Origin: Cristatella mucedo
Lineage: Eukaryota > Bryozoa > Phylactolaemata > Cristatellidae
Length of the DNA: 64,000 nt
Reading direction: 5' to 3'
Assembly (NCBI GenBank): GCA_009760855.2
Contig: WPIO01000008.1
Span: forward strand, 9,785,001-9,849,000
Shown in pieces: positions 1 through 10,475 of the stretch (the first letter of the stretch is position 1; every line of letters starts with the position of its first letter). The notes beneath the pieces are model-generated. The model saw only the letters and a program-made list of their open reading frames with translations. It was not told the DNA's origin and made no database searches. A program made the translations under genes and the position numbers.

Positions 1-127
1 TCTCTCTCGTTACATTTCCTTGCGTACCATCTTTCGATGCTTCCCATTTTCTTTCTATCTATCCCTCGTTCGTCTCCCTGCCTTTGAAGAAATGAATGCT
101 GCCCGAAGCTCAGTCAAGAAAGAAGAT

Positions 128-441
128 TCAGCAAGCCGTCAGCGCTGCATCGGCTCGCTCGTCCTTACCCGCCGGACACTGGCAGTGACATGCCGGCTCG
201 CTGTCATTGTTCGTTGCGACCGTCGCTATCGCCGTCGTCAAGTAGGCGAAGCCACCGTTGGCGCATGAGAAGTCGCGGCGGTTCCGCGGGCACGCGGTCA
301 GCCGCGCGCACGAGTGCTGAGTCGACCAGTTGCTGGCGGTACAGCTCATTGCGCCCGCTCGCGTATCGTTGCCGGCCACAATGCTCGAGCCGACGACGCA
401 CCAGTAAGTCAGAACATCTCCTTCGTAGTACGCCCAGCCAC
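128..441 (-). CDS. Candidate exon with partial Sushi (CCP)-like module
   Basis: Minus-strand open segment, downstream of two other exons of what looks like the same gene. A splice acceptor (tgacgtgcag) precedes position 441, and the frame then stays open to a stop at 128-130. The encoded part begins GGWAYYEGDVLTYWC and continues with a glycine-rich stretch, MSC, NWST and HSC. A Gly-Asp-Val followed by Tyr-x-Cys, then Cys, Trp-Ser and Cys is the pattern of the second half of a Sushi/CCP domain; its first cysteine would lie in the preceding exon. More cysteines follow (CARLTAC, DFSCANGG, CHCQCPAG), so an extracellular, disulfide-bonded protein is likely. The 3' limit is uncertain: the real exon may end near 250 or run to the stop. 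Plus-strand frames over the same bases are Arg/Ser-rich and look like shadows. Family assignment is inference. Confidence 0.5.
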
Positions 442-1349
442 CTGCACGTCATTCAGGGCGTCCACCGAGGGTCATGTCATGTGAAGGGCAAAGGTGAGAA
501 TTAAGGTAGGCATTGCAGCTAATGAGCCAGAGAAGCAGCGGGAAGTGGCGCGTGCGCTCGTTCGTACGGGCGGGATTCGTACAAAATCCAGTTACAGCGT
601 GATTCCGTTTGCGAGAGTCGGCAAGGGTCAGCGTGTAATGTTTTTCGCTCGCTTGCTGACGCCCGGCTGTACGTTGCTGCCGAATGCACACTTTCCATGC
701 TCAATAGATGAGGCTCGGTTTCCCACTCGTGAACAACTCGAGCTTCGCACAAGAAGGTCAAAGAAGCCGTTTCGCCTGCCGCCATCGCCGCTACCGGAGC
801 CGTTATTCCTTTAGCTCGCCACCAATGAGGAACCGGTAAGTTACCGCCGGTGGACGCGATATCCTACTCACCTACGAGGTCTAACTGCGAGGATAGGAAT
901 GAGAAACGTAAAACGCTCCGTTCAATCGACGCTCAACTTGGACAGCTAAAGTTATTCACCCTCTCGGCCGGACTGAACGGGCGGTGGGCGCTACACTCGC
1001 CGCGCGGCTCGCAAGCAGTGCAGAAGCTCCAGCGCGAGAGAGTCGAGCCTTCTTTCGCGCCGCGTCGGGTTGAGCGCGCGCGTGCGTCGACGAAGAGCAA
1101 CCCGCCGAGTAAGGGCCGAAGACGCCGGCGCGTCGGCGTCCTCCGAGAGCGCTCAGAGGCTACTACTGCTCTGCGCTCACGATCGATGCGTTAACGCGCT
1201 CTCGCGAGAGGGCGCAGCGCGGCAGCGTCGGGGACGGTGCTGCTGGGTGTCCCGGCGCAGCCATACTGACTGGAGCCTGGCCTTCCGCGACACGACTTCT
1301 CGCATTTCGCTCTGTCGATCGCGTATCGCTTTTTTGGCGTTCTCTGCCC
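442..1349. other. Presumed intronic DNA, no exon resolved
   Basis: Lies between two minus-strand candidate exons. Short frames on both strands show no recognisable domain. The phase at the start of the 441-128 exon does not match an obvious donor after 1350, so a further small exon may be hidden here. Confidence 0.3.
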
Positions 1350-1527
1350 CTGAATTGAATCCGACTCGTAGGACGAGTAGATGCCCACGGCCTTGTCCAC
1401 GTTGTCGAGCCGGAAGAACTCCCTCGGGACCTCGCCGCAGGTGCTCCTCTCCTTGCGACAGAGGAAGAAATCGGTGCGCGTCTCGTTGCAGAGGCCCAGC
1501 TCGACGAAGCTGTAGACGGCGTGCTCC
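1350..1527 (-). CDS. Candidate internal exon, Cys-rich extracellular protein
   Basis: Minus-strand exon beginning after the acceptor ccaccgccacag at 1528. It reads AGG (split codon) then EHAVYSFVELGLCNETR, FFLCRKERSTCGEVPREFF and LDNVDKAVGIYSSYES. Codons are strongly G/C at the third position until about 1350, where the frame drifts into unrelated sequence, so the donor is probably near there although no strong GT site is visible. Its phase matches the exon ending at 2395 exactly (phase 2), giving a continuous reading LYMS-R-EHAVYS. Four cysteines and the N-glycosylation motif NET suggest a secreted or surface protein. The domain is not recognised. Two other minus frames over this segment are Pro/Ser/Arg-rich shadows. 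Confidence 0.5.
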
Positions 1528-2394
1528 CTGTGGCGGTGGCGGAGGTGACGAACAGGAAGAGCGGGTCACGGGTTCGAGCGGCTATCGAGAGCGCGTCCGC
1601 GCCTACATCGCCACCCACCGACGGAGGCGGAAAAGAAAAGAATCGGCGTTTCGCTCCGGTGAACGCTCCGTGGCGAACGAGCGGCGGCAGCCGCGGGCGA
1701 GCAGGTAAGGGGTTCCCACGTGGATGCTGGCCCCCTTGGACTGCCCTAAAGAGGGACGCGTCTGTGCTACTTGGCCGCATTCTTAAGATTTCTTGCCTTT
1801 CTGCAAGGCTAAGGTCTGGGGTCATTTTCTTGGCGGAAGCCTGGCTACCGCATTGGTGGCAATATGTGCTGAATAATCGCTGTCGGAACGACAGGTGTTA
1901 AACTGAAACTTCGGCGCTATACATTTCGGCCACGAAATTCATCGGCCGCTGACAAGTTTCAGCAGCGACGTAGGCGGAAAAGAAATATCGCCAAATTCGA
2001 CTTCCGTCAGATTCGGCTGCATGTCTCGTAGCGGCTAGCTGGCAGCGGGAAATGCAGGACTGCCTGCTGCGTGACGCACAGCCGCGACCTAGCTTCTTTA
2101 CGTCTTGCGGCTTGGCTGAAATGCAGCTGGCTTTTCACCATGTTGAAATGTTCCAAATGTTCCATGCCCAAAGTTCGCAGAGCGAACGAGTGACGAAAGA
2201 GCGCGAGCGAAGTCCATGCATTGCCCGAGAAGTGCGTCAGGAAAGAATTTTCACATGTGCAGCTCAAAATGTCAGCAGCGATCATCCCGCCACGGGGCTC
2301 AACCGGATGTTCAGGAGGAAGCAAGCGTTGCTTGCGGCGGTGGGTGCGCGCCTGCGGTGCCGGCGGTGCCTCCACTGCTGGCTGGCGGACTTGC
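1528..2394 (-). other. Probable GC-AG intron
   Basis: The donor side reads CCAG|GCAAGT (minus strand, 2400-2389) and the acceptor side ccaccgccacag (ending 1528). GC donors are rare and normally carry the otherwise perfect flank AG|GCAAGT, as here. Removing 867 bp joins two coding-looking exons in frame. Confidence 0.45.
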
Positions 2395-2657
2395 CTGGAC
2401 ATGTACAGCACGGCGCACTCGAGCGCCACGCTGAGCTGCGGCCGTTGTCGCCGCTGCTGGCTCGCAGCCGGCGGCGCGTACACGGGGATGGGCAGGTCGC
2501 TGTATGACGTCCAGGCACGACGCTCGGTCGTGCCCGTGCGCGGGTCGTAGTATTCGTACACGGTCCGACCTTCATCTTTCAGGTCGCGTATGTTGACGTA
2601 CACGGCGAACGTGCTCGGCCTGCTTCGGCCCGTCTCTTTGTACGATATCGGAAAAAG
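2395..2657 (-). CDS. Candidate internal exon upstream of Sushi-like gene
   Basis: Minus strand; acceptor with a pyrimidine-containing tract (catttttctatgcgcag) ends at 2658. The 263-nt exon enters in phase 0 and leaves in phase 2. It encodes LFPISYKETG, STFAVYVNIRDLKDEG, RTVYEYYDPRTGTTERRAW, YSDLPIPVYAPP, a basic Gln/Arg stretch, then VALECAVLYMS. The alternating hydrophobic pattern (FAVYVNI, TVYEYYD) suggests beta strands. GC-rich third positions match the next exon. No family is recognised. The frame stays open past the proposed donor for another 130 codons, so the exon could be longer; the GC donor is preferred because the joined protein is coherent and the phase agrees. The first exon and promoter are not identified. 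Confidence 0.5.
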
Positions 2658-2687
2658 CTGCGCATAGAAAAATGCGCGCGCGTGCTT

Positions 2688-2790
2688 CCTCAGTTAAGGT
2701 GCTCGCCTTTGGCGACTGAGGTCGTGCGCTAGGGGCCGAGTCTGAATAATAAATAACAAATAATAAATAAATAAATAATAAATCATAATC
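2688..2790 (+). mobile_element. SINE-A-like head fragment with (AATA)n
   Basis: The stretch cagttaaggtgctcgcc followed by gactgaggtcgtg resembles the tRNA-derived head of SINE-A (compare 12713-12872). It runs into an AATA-rich tail at about 2745-2790. The hairpin tail is absent, so this is at best a truncated copy. Confidence 0.35.
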
Positions 2791-2905
2791 TGCGGCTAAT
2801 CTGAAGCGCAGGGATGGAGATGAAGTTCTTTTATAATGCTATGCAAATGAACAATATATGCGCATTCGAATAAGGACAATAAGGCTCTACACGCCGCTTC
2901 GGCGG

Positions 2906-2972
<67 letters not shown>

Positions 2973-3086
2973 CCCTTCTCTAACACTCTCCTCTCTGGGT
3001 CTCTCTCACTCTCTGTCTCTCTCTCACTCTCCCTCTCTCGCTGTCTTTCCCTCCCACTCTCCTCTCTCTGTCTCTCTCTCTGTGTC

Positions 3087-3146
<60 letters not shown>

Positions 3147-3196
3147 CCCCTCTCTAACACTCTCCTCTCTGGGTCTCTCTCTCTCTCTGTCTCTCT

Positions 3197-3249
<53 letters not shown>

Positions 3250-3253
3250 TGTC

Positions 3254-3329
<76 letters not shown>

Positions 3330-3480
3330 GTCTCTCCCTCTCCTCGCTGTCTTTCTCTCCCACTCTCCTCTCTGGGTGACTCTGACTCTCTGTCTCTCTC
3401 TGTCTCTCTCTCACTCTCCCTCTTTCGCTGTCTTTCCCTCCCACTCTCCTCTCTCTGTCTCTCTCTCTCTGTGTCTCTCT

Positions 3481-3567
<87 letters not shown>

Positions 3568-4339
3568 CCTCTCCTCGCTGTCTTTCTCTCCCACTCTCCT
3601 CTCTGGGTGACTCTGACTCTCTGTCTCTCTCTGTCTCTCTCTCACTCTCCCTCTCTCGCTGTCTTCCTCTCCCACTCTCCTCTCTCTGTCTCTCTCATTC
3701 TCCGCCTCTCTTCGTCTCTGTCTCTCTCACTCTCCGCCTCTCTTCGTCTCTGTCTTTCTCACTCTCCGCTTCTCTCTGTCTTTCTGTCTCTCTGTCTCTC
3801 CGTCTCTCAGTCTCTCAGTCTCTCTGTCTCTCTCTCTCTCTGTCTCTCTCTGTCTCTCTCTGTCTCTCCCTCTCCTCGCTGTCTTTCTCTCCCACCCTCC
3901 TCTCTGGGTATCTCTGACTCTCTGTCTCTCTCTGTCTCTCTCTGTCTCTCTCTGTCTCTCTCTCACTCTTCCTCTCGCGCTGTCTTTCTCTACCACTCTC
4001 CTCTCTCTGTCTCTCTCACTCTCCGCCTCTCTCCGTCTCTGTCTCTCTCACTCTCCGCCTCTCTTCGTCTCTGTCTTTCTCACTCTCCGCTTCTCTCTGT
4101 CTTTCTGTCTCTCTGTCTCTCAGTCTCTCAGTCTCTCTGTCTCTCTCTGTGTCTCTCTCTGTCTCTCTCTGTCTCTCTCTGTCTCTCTGTCTCTCTGTCT
4201 CTCTGTCTCCCTGTCTCTCTGTCTCCCTCTCTCTCACTCTATCTATCTCTCACTCTCTTTCTCTCCCACTCTCCTCTCTCTGTCTCTCTCTTTCTGTGTC
4301 TATCTGTCTCTCTCGCTCTCTCTTTCACACTCTCTCCTC
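2906..4339. repeat. Large imperfect (CT)n array with higher-order units
   Basis: About 1.4 kb of almost pure pyrimidine on the plus strand. Pure (CT)n runs alternate with punctuated blocks such as gggtgactctgactctctg (near 3374 and 3604, with a variant near 3906) and ccgcctctcttcgtctctg. Repeats of about 230-310 bp show local duplication. Long Ser/Leu (plus) and Arg/Glu (minus) frames here are repeat translations, not genes. Confidence 0.95.
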
Positions 4340-5177
4340 CAGCTCGCCGCGCTTCTCGGCTCTCCGCGCGGCAAGCTGACCTCCGCCACTGCTGCCGCAC
4401 CTGAAAGGCATTGTAGTAGAATCGCAGCTCGTCGTAGTTTAGCAATGTCGCTAGTGACGAGCCAAGCCGGTGGCAAGCGTCCGATGCGAGCAGCCACGTG
4501 GCACCGGAGAACGAAAGTCTGAACGTGGCAGAAGAAAGTGGCGATTACTGGCAGAGATCAGAGGCGGCATTACGTTTAGCGCCCCTTCGAGTAGAAAATA
4601 ACGCAAAGCGTGCCCGGGACTCGAATACAAGGTACTGAGTGGCAAAAGCATTCATTATTAAACGTCATCTATGAGATTATTGTTTACAATTGGCGAAAAT
4701 TCAGAGCTTCTGGGTGCTCCAGCGATCCTGGCGTCTATCAAAAAAAGCGTGTAGTTTGCCCTGCGGCAGTGTCGACTCTGCGTGACGTTTTACGGGCCCC
4801 ACCACATCTGTGGCGACAACGTAAGATCTCTAAAACGTGAAAATACTGTCACCTTGATGTGTATGAGGTAAAATTTTTAATCATAGTTTGAATTTCCTGT
4901 TTTTTCGTCTAAAAGTGTTCTTTGTCTAAATCTTATCGCTTTCGCACATAAAACTAAAACCGCTTACTTTATTCTATAGCTATCATTGAAAAATCTATTT
5001 AGTGGCTAAAAAATAGCAAAAATTTTCCGTGGATTTCTCTTACCTTATTGCGAGGATATTGAACTTCTTTGTGCGTTTTGTGGACTTATTGCGCAGGATT
5101 TCATGCAGATTTGGGCTCTTTGTCGGGAGGGTCTTGTGTGGCCCCTAGTCTTGCTGCACCCGTTCTTCGAGCTGGCT

Positions 5178-5182
<5 letters not shown>
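4340..5182. other. No feature recognised
   Basis: Mixed-composition DNA, AT-rich from about 4840. No frame shows protein-like character and no transposon signature was seen. Confidence 0.4.
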
Positions 5183-5260
<78 letters not shown>

Positions 5261-5283
5261 ATTTCTTTCTCTGTCTCTCTCTC
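5183..5283. repeat. (CT)n microsatellite
   Basis: Nearly pure CT dinucleotides ending in a short (CTAT)n block. Confidence 0.95.
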
Positions 5284-6660
5284 GAGTTTCTATAGTTTTT
5301 CTAGCAGCCTATGGATTGCTTACATATTAGCCGCCGGTAACTAAGCGTAACGCCCGCGACTGGAGAAATGCCGACAGTCAAGCCAATGGCATCTTGAACC
5401 AGCCGCTCGCGCGGAGCAGCATATTTAGAGAAATGTAGGTATTTAGAGAACGAGTAATTATAGCGGGACTTTCCTGACGTATCAGGCGGTGCTTCCAGTA
5501 ACGTCTACGCGCTTTTGAATAGTCGTCTGCACACACGGCCCGACCACTACCGAGACTTCGCAAACCGAATGCAAGAAAAACGAAACAAATTCTATCCGAT
5601 CGTTTGAGAATACTTACAGGTGACACGACACATGCTACCGACCTATTGAGTAGCCGCCCGAAAGCTTCGGCGGGCGAAGGCACCGAGAAATGCCCGACTA
5701 GTAGCTCACGTACCGACTGCAGTCCCCAGCTCGACACGGACAAAAGGATCACGACGCTGCGAAACCTCGGCAGACGCGAGAGGCCCGTAACAATGCTTAC
5801 GAGAGATTGCGAATTCCAGGAGACCTGCGCCAGCAATCGTTTTTACGTACCACGAGGCGTACCTTCCTCCGCCGGAAGCATGTTGTGGCTGTTGCGCTAG
5901 TGGATCTCGCATGCGCTTGCGAACGCGCGGTCTCACGGTCGCGCGCCACCCTACGGCTATTACTCCTGCGGCTCATCTGCTATAGAGGGCTATGCACCGG
6001 GCACGTTTCATTTGCGCCGGAGGGCAGGAGGTCGCGGCGAGACGCGGAGCTGGACTCTTGAAGGCAGTGGTCTCTTCGGCACTCTTGTAACAGACCTGCA
6101 AGCTGAAAATGACCTCGCCTTCGAATCGCGGCTGCTTCGGTAGACGACCCAGGATGGCTGCAAGCACGAGTTGAAGTCGTCAGGAGTGCGAGGTGACCCC
6201 GCCTGACAGGCGGGCAGCGGCGCCACCAGACAGTACAGAATCAGCGCTCGGCCGCCAATGGATGGCCGATTACTATCGCGTCCTGGCATTTTCGCCGCCG
6301 GAGACGCCGAGCCCGCCGCCGCGGACGCTGCTCGGTGAGCTGACGAACAGCCATTCACCGGTCAGTTTTCGAACGCTACTTAAATGTGCACTATTGCACC
6401 GTCGCAGCCGCCGTGCCGCAGCGCTCAGTGCGGTAAGCTGCTAAGGCCCGGAGCGCTATTTCCGTGGCTTATACTCCGGCGATTTATTAATACTCGGACA
6501 AAATGACCCTAACCGGCCTAGCAACGCGCCTCTAATGCACCCAGTCGCTCGCGCCGTCTCCTACGGAAGTGGCAGAGTAACGCTTAGCGAAGCGCAGGCA
6601 TCCGGTTTGAGGAATTGCGTGCTAGAGTGACTATGGACTGTCCCATGCCCCTAATAGAAA
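5284..6660. other. No gene recognised
   Basis: Unique-looking DNA of balanced composition, becoming GC-rich at about 5900-6340. Several 60-150 codon frames exist on both strands but overlap one another and lack domains or convincing splice signals. Confidence 0.35.
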
Positions 6661-6661
6661 T

Positions 6662-6846
6662 CCTAGCTGATTAAACAGCCTCTTTTTGTATAGCGACAGA
6701 AGAGCCTTTACGGCTATCACCACCGCTTGCAGTGGCAATACAGAATCGCCCACCGCAGGAATCGAATCCACTACCTCGGGACCGAGGTCGTGAAACAGCA
6801 ACCGCCTTACCGAGTGTGAGCCATCAGGGCTCACCAAGCCCCGTGA
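6662..6846 (-). mobile_element. SINE-B, tRNA-derived SINE
   Basis: On the minus strand it starts with a tRNA-like head (cactcggtaaggcgg, A-box-like) and a B-box-like ggattcgattcctgcgg. The family-specific middle follows: ggtgggcgat, then a GC-rich ctgcaagcggtgg segment. It ends ggctcttctgtcgctataca, then gaggctgtttaatcag. The same order recurs at 19207, 24940, 44356 and 51290. Boundaries are approximate. Confidence 0.6.
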
Positions 6847-7465
6847 GACGTGCTGTCGTAGCGCTCGCTACGCCGTAGTGCTCTGCATGCTCGCTTCCGC
6901 TTCCGCTTTCTGCTGAACGTAGCCAGGCAAATCGTGGCTTTTTACCAGTGTGACCCCCTTCTCCGACTTGTCCTGCTTATTTCTCCGTGCATTCACCTGC
7001 TTCTTTAGTAGTGCTGATGCGTTAACAACATTTTTCAATTATTTGCCTCGCGCCATAATGGACACTTTTAGAGGCTTGAAGAAGCCACAATATGATACGA
7101 CTACTACTACGGCCAGATTTGCAACCAGGTTCAACGTCGTTGCCTCTATGTGGCTGGCAATAGATTAGCCTCAGCCGCCACGTTCGGCAGCAGTTTTGAG
7201 ACAGGTTTCACAGATGCTCGTACTCGCACATGCGCAAGCATGCTTCCCGCTGCACTGCTGCGTTGCCACACTCGACGAGTAAGCTTCCGTCTTGCGCTTC
7301 TGTCGAGCACTCGACCACTCACCCCGACTTTCTCAACTTCTGCGGTCACTACAGCCCCTGTTTGGCCATGGAGTTAAGCTGCTCGCCAATTGATCGCGGG
7401 GGGGGGGGGGCGGTAACATCCGCAAGCAGCAGGCACAGTGTAGGCACGCACGCAAACACAAAGAG
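6847..7465. other. No feature recognised
   Basis: Mixed sequence with a G12 homopolymer near 7399. No coding or mobile signature found. Confidence 0.35.
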
Positions 7466-7930
7466 CCACTAAATTCTGTAATAAACAGATGTGTTTCGAG
7501 CTTCTTTGTCAATGTCGTCAAGTCAGGATACGTCGTGAAATACGTCGGGAGTGAGTTCCAGGCTTTGTGAGCCTACCAACTAATGGCACGGTCTGCAAAT
7601 GTTTGGAGGCTAGTAAGAGGTGTAGCTAAACGATTTGAGTCAGAACAGAGGGTAAGATTCTTGGTCCTTTGGGGAAGTAGTTTTGATAGGTAGGCTGGAG
7701 CCAGAGAATGAAAGGAACTAGATGTAAGTGACAGAACCTTGAAGTCGATGCGCTGCTTGACTGAGAGCAAGTGCAGACCTGCGAGAAGTGGTTGATATGC
7801 GGTAAACTGTCACGCTCACGACAAATAAGTCTAGCTGCACAGTTTTGCACCAGCTGTAAGTGCCTGATTGATCTCAGCGAAAGATCAGCAAGCAGTGAGT
7901 TACAAAATAGAGAGAGGAATATCACGAATC
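7466..7930 (-). mobile_element. L2-A LINE fragment, RT C-terminal region
   Basis: Minus-strand translation, over more than one frame, gives pieces of the L2-A C-terminal domain: RHLQLVQNCAARLICRERDS and the region equivalent to AWNSLP. It is frameshifted and lacks the 3' hairpin tail. It faces the plus-strand copy at 7945 head to head. Confidence 0.8.
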
Positions 7931-7944
7931 GATGGATGGAGGGA

Positions 7945-8536
7945 GCAATGCGCGTCGCAGCTGCCACATTACTCCACTTCTCGCCGACCTGCACTGGCTA
8001 CCAGTCAAGCAACGGATTGACTTCAAGGTTTTGTCGCTCACCTTTAGGTCCCTTCATTCTATGGCTCCAGCCTATCTCTCAGATATCCTACCCCAACAGG
8101 CCAAGCATCGTACCACCCGCTTTTCGCAACAGTCTACAAATACCGCGTACAAACCTTAAATCCTTTGGAGACCGTGCATTTAGTTCGTATGCTCCCAAAG
8201 GCTGGAACTCCCTCCCGACTTGCGTCAGAACATCCCCTGACCTGACCACATTTAAAAAGAATTTAAAAACACACCTATTTAGGACAGCATTTAGTGGGTC
8301 CCTGTGATTCGTCCTTCATGTGCTTATGTGTTCTGACACTGTGCATGCTGCCACTAACCACATTTGCATGCTGACCCTGTGCATGTCACCCCTAACCATG
8401 TTATTAATTTGTTTGTATATCAAGCATAATTTTACTCACCATTCAATTGCATTTCCCTTTGCAGCAAATGTAAAGCGCCTAGAGAGAGATTAAGTTCTCT
8501 GATGGTGCTTTATCAAGTGCATTATATATATTAATG
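7945..8536 (+). mobile_element. L2-A LINE, 3' end with hairpin tail
   Basis: Encodes SCHITPLLADLHWLPVKQRI, FKVLSLTFRSLHSMAPAYLS, a frameshift, then AWNSLPTCVRTSPDL and THLFRTAFSGSL. The 3' UTR ends with the hairpin tail gtaaagcgcc ... ggtgctttatcaagtgcatt and a short AT tract. This is a 5'-truncated non-LTR retrotransposon, the usual product of target-primed reverse transcription. Confidence 0.9.
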
Positions 8537-8540
8537 TATA

Positions 8541-9200
8541 TGCGGTATCCCTCTCTAAGCAAGCCCGGAATTTTAGCAATGTTATGCAGCTGAAAGAAGG
8601 CACACTCGACTGTGAAGCTGATCGGGTCATCTAATGAAAGGTCACTTTGGAACAGGACGCCTAGATTACGTGCAGAATCAGCAGGTGATTTCCGTGCAAA
8701 GCCGATTTTGAGCATTAGGTTTTTCAATTTCTGAATTACACGGAGTTTGTTCATAACTATTAAGTTGTGTTTGTCGTTTCTCATTTTAGGAAAGTCTTCT
8801 ATCATCCATGTGCGGATGTCATCTATACATGCTGCAAGGATGTGTTGAGAATTCGACGAGCTGGAGGGCTGGTAGGGATCAAAGCAAACGTACAACTCTG
8901 TGTCATCTGCATAGATCTGAAAGCCTCGAATGTGCTTGACGATCACATTGGCAAGAGAGAGAGAGAGAGTATAGGCTGTAAACAGAAACGGACTGAGCGC
9001 ATAGCCCTAAGATGCCCAGTACTTCAGTGGTTCCTCGGACGATCTTTGTCCGTTCACATTAGAACTCTGGAGTCTCCCACTGAGATACGATCTGAACCGT
9101 TACATGCAATGCCACTGATGCCCAGGCACGATGTGAGGCACTCAAGGATTTTGAGATCAATAGTATAGAACACTGCCAAAAGATCAAACAGAACAAGCAG
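8541..9200 (-). mobile_element. L2-A LINE fragment with RT YADD box
   Basis: Minus-strand frame contains IRGFQIYADDTELYVCFD, the catalytic YADD motif of reverse transcriptase. It continues with DDIRTWMIEDF, LKIGFARKSPADSARNLG and SDLSLDD. Upstream (9190-8970) is degenerate RT sequence. The 3' end is missing, and a (GA)n run is inserted near 8957. Confidence 0.88.
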
Positions 9201-9202
9201 AG

Positions 9203-9246
9203 AGACAAGCAGAGATTAAGTTCTCTCAGAGCACTGTACTATTGAA
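9203..9246 (+). mobile_element. Isolated L2/SINE-A hairpin tail
   Basis: agagattaagttctctcaga followed by gcactgta resembles the 3' hairpin tail shared by L2-A and SINE-A; no head or RT sequence precedes it in the same orientation. Confidence 0.4.
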
Positions 9247-9742
9247 TTGTATGTATTTTTAACGATGCCTCAGCTCCGGAATCAGGACGCCCACTTGCAC
9301 GACTGTACGTCGGATCTGCGGTTACCAATCCCGTCTCTGCTATGGAATCATACCCACGTGGGACAAAGCAATGGGCTGACGCAGAGAGCTGGCGCTCGAA
9401 CTCACTCTGCAATCGAAGTTACTTACGGGTGAATCGAGTAAGCCAGCGTCACGAAGCAGATACATGATAGAGTTTGCTAGGCCATTGTGAGTCAGAATAG
9501 CTTCAATTTGCATGTGATGTGGCCATTGAAAGGCCTCAATAGATTGCCGTGAAAGTATTCAGTCCTCTACAGAGATTTGCGACTAAAGGAGCGACATCAC
9601 TCTCCTTTCATGTCCCTAGGCGAATTGAAACTGCTAGTGTCTGAAAGTTGCATCTGCTTATCCGATTCGTCATATCGCCTTTGAATGAGATAGCCAAAGT
9701 CTGCAGACTTCAACGAAGGCTTTAGAAAAGTGGCGTTATCCT
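9247..9742. other. No feature recognised
   Basis: No coding, repeat or mobile signature that I can support. Confidence 0.35.
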
Positions 9743-9748
9743 ACTCTC

Positions 9749-9794
<46 letters not shown>

Positions 9795-9975
9795 GCCTTC
9801 TTTCCCTCTTTTCTTTTGCTCTATGTATTGTTCTCTCTGCCTCTCTCTGTCTCCCTTTCCATCACTCTCTGTCTCCCTTTCTTTATCTCTATCTCTCTTC
9901 CTTCCTCTCATTCCCCAGTCTATCTCCCTCTGTGTCTCTGTCTGTCGCTCTATCTCTTCATTTATCTCTCCCTGT
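9743..9975. repeat. (CT)n microsatellite, imperfect
   Basis: Pure CT at 9747-9791, then degenerate pyrimidine-rich sequence to about 9975. Confidence 0.9.
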
Positions 9976-10280
9976 CGAGATTGATTCGGAACTAGATGTG
10001 CCTCCTGGAATGCGTATGTAGCTCCCATCAATGCCCATTCTGGAGATTCGATCCCGTCGCGTGTGCGATTCTGAGGCATGTCATTCAGCGGCAGAACCTG
10101 CTAGCCTCTTTGCCCTCAAAATGCACCTCGAAAGTAGCTGGAGGCCTATTTGTAACCATACTATATATTTGGTCAAACACACACACCCCCGCCCTCTATT
10201 TAGAGTCTGTTGCTGCCGAAAGTTTTTTCCATCCAATAAAAAGTCAGTAGCCTTTACACTCGCTTTGAAAGCATCTTGCA

Positions 10281-10335
10281 CGTAGTGAGTTATAGAAGTC
10301 TAGACGGTATGTCACCAATGTTCAACATGGATAAG
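10281..10335 (-). mobile_element. Short L2-A fragment
   Basis: agtgagttatagaagtctag followed by tgtcacc matches, in antisense, the L2-A segment encoding VTSRLDFCNSL seen at 34450 and 20615. Confidence 0.5.
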
Positions 10336-10384
10336 AAAGTGATGTAGCTCTTCTAGGGCGCTGTAAACAATAATTGTACTATTT

Positions 10385-10475
10385 ATCCTGAGCTGCTGCT
10401 TCCATGCTACTCACTATCTCAGCTGTACTGCTGGCTCAGCTATGCTTCTCACTTTGTCGTTGTTGCACGAGATGA
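10385..10475 (+). mobile_element. L2-B LINE 3' fragment
   Basis: gctgcttccatgctactcac followed by ctcagctatgcttctcac matches the end of the L2-B copy at 41290-41345 and, in reverse, 63460-63625. Confidence 0.5.

Noticed and set aside
1163-1825. 220-codon minus frame and 212-codon plus frame near 1.1-1.8 kb
   Set aside because: Ser/Arg/Pro-rich shadows of the exon that reads EHAVYSFVELGLCNETR, which has splice phase support.
3082-4404. 440-codon plus frame rich in Ser and Leu, and similar frames at 14786-15918, 36824-37459 and 59370-59832
   Set aside because: They are translations of (CT)n or (GA)n arrays; every frame of such DNA is open.
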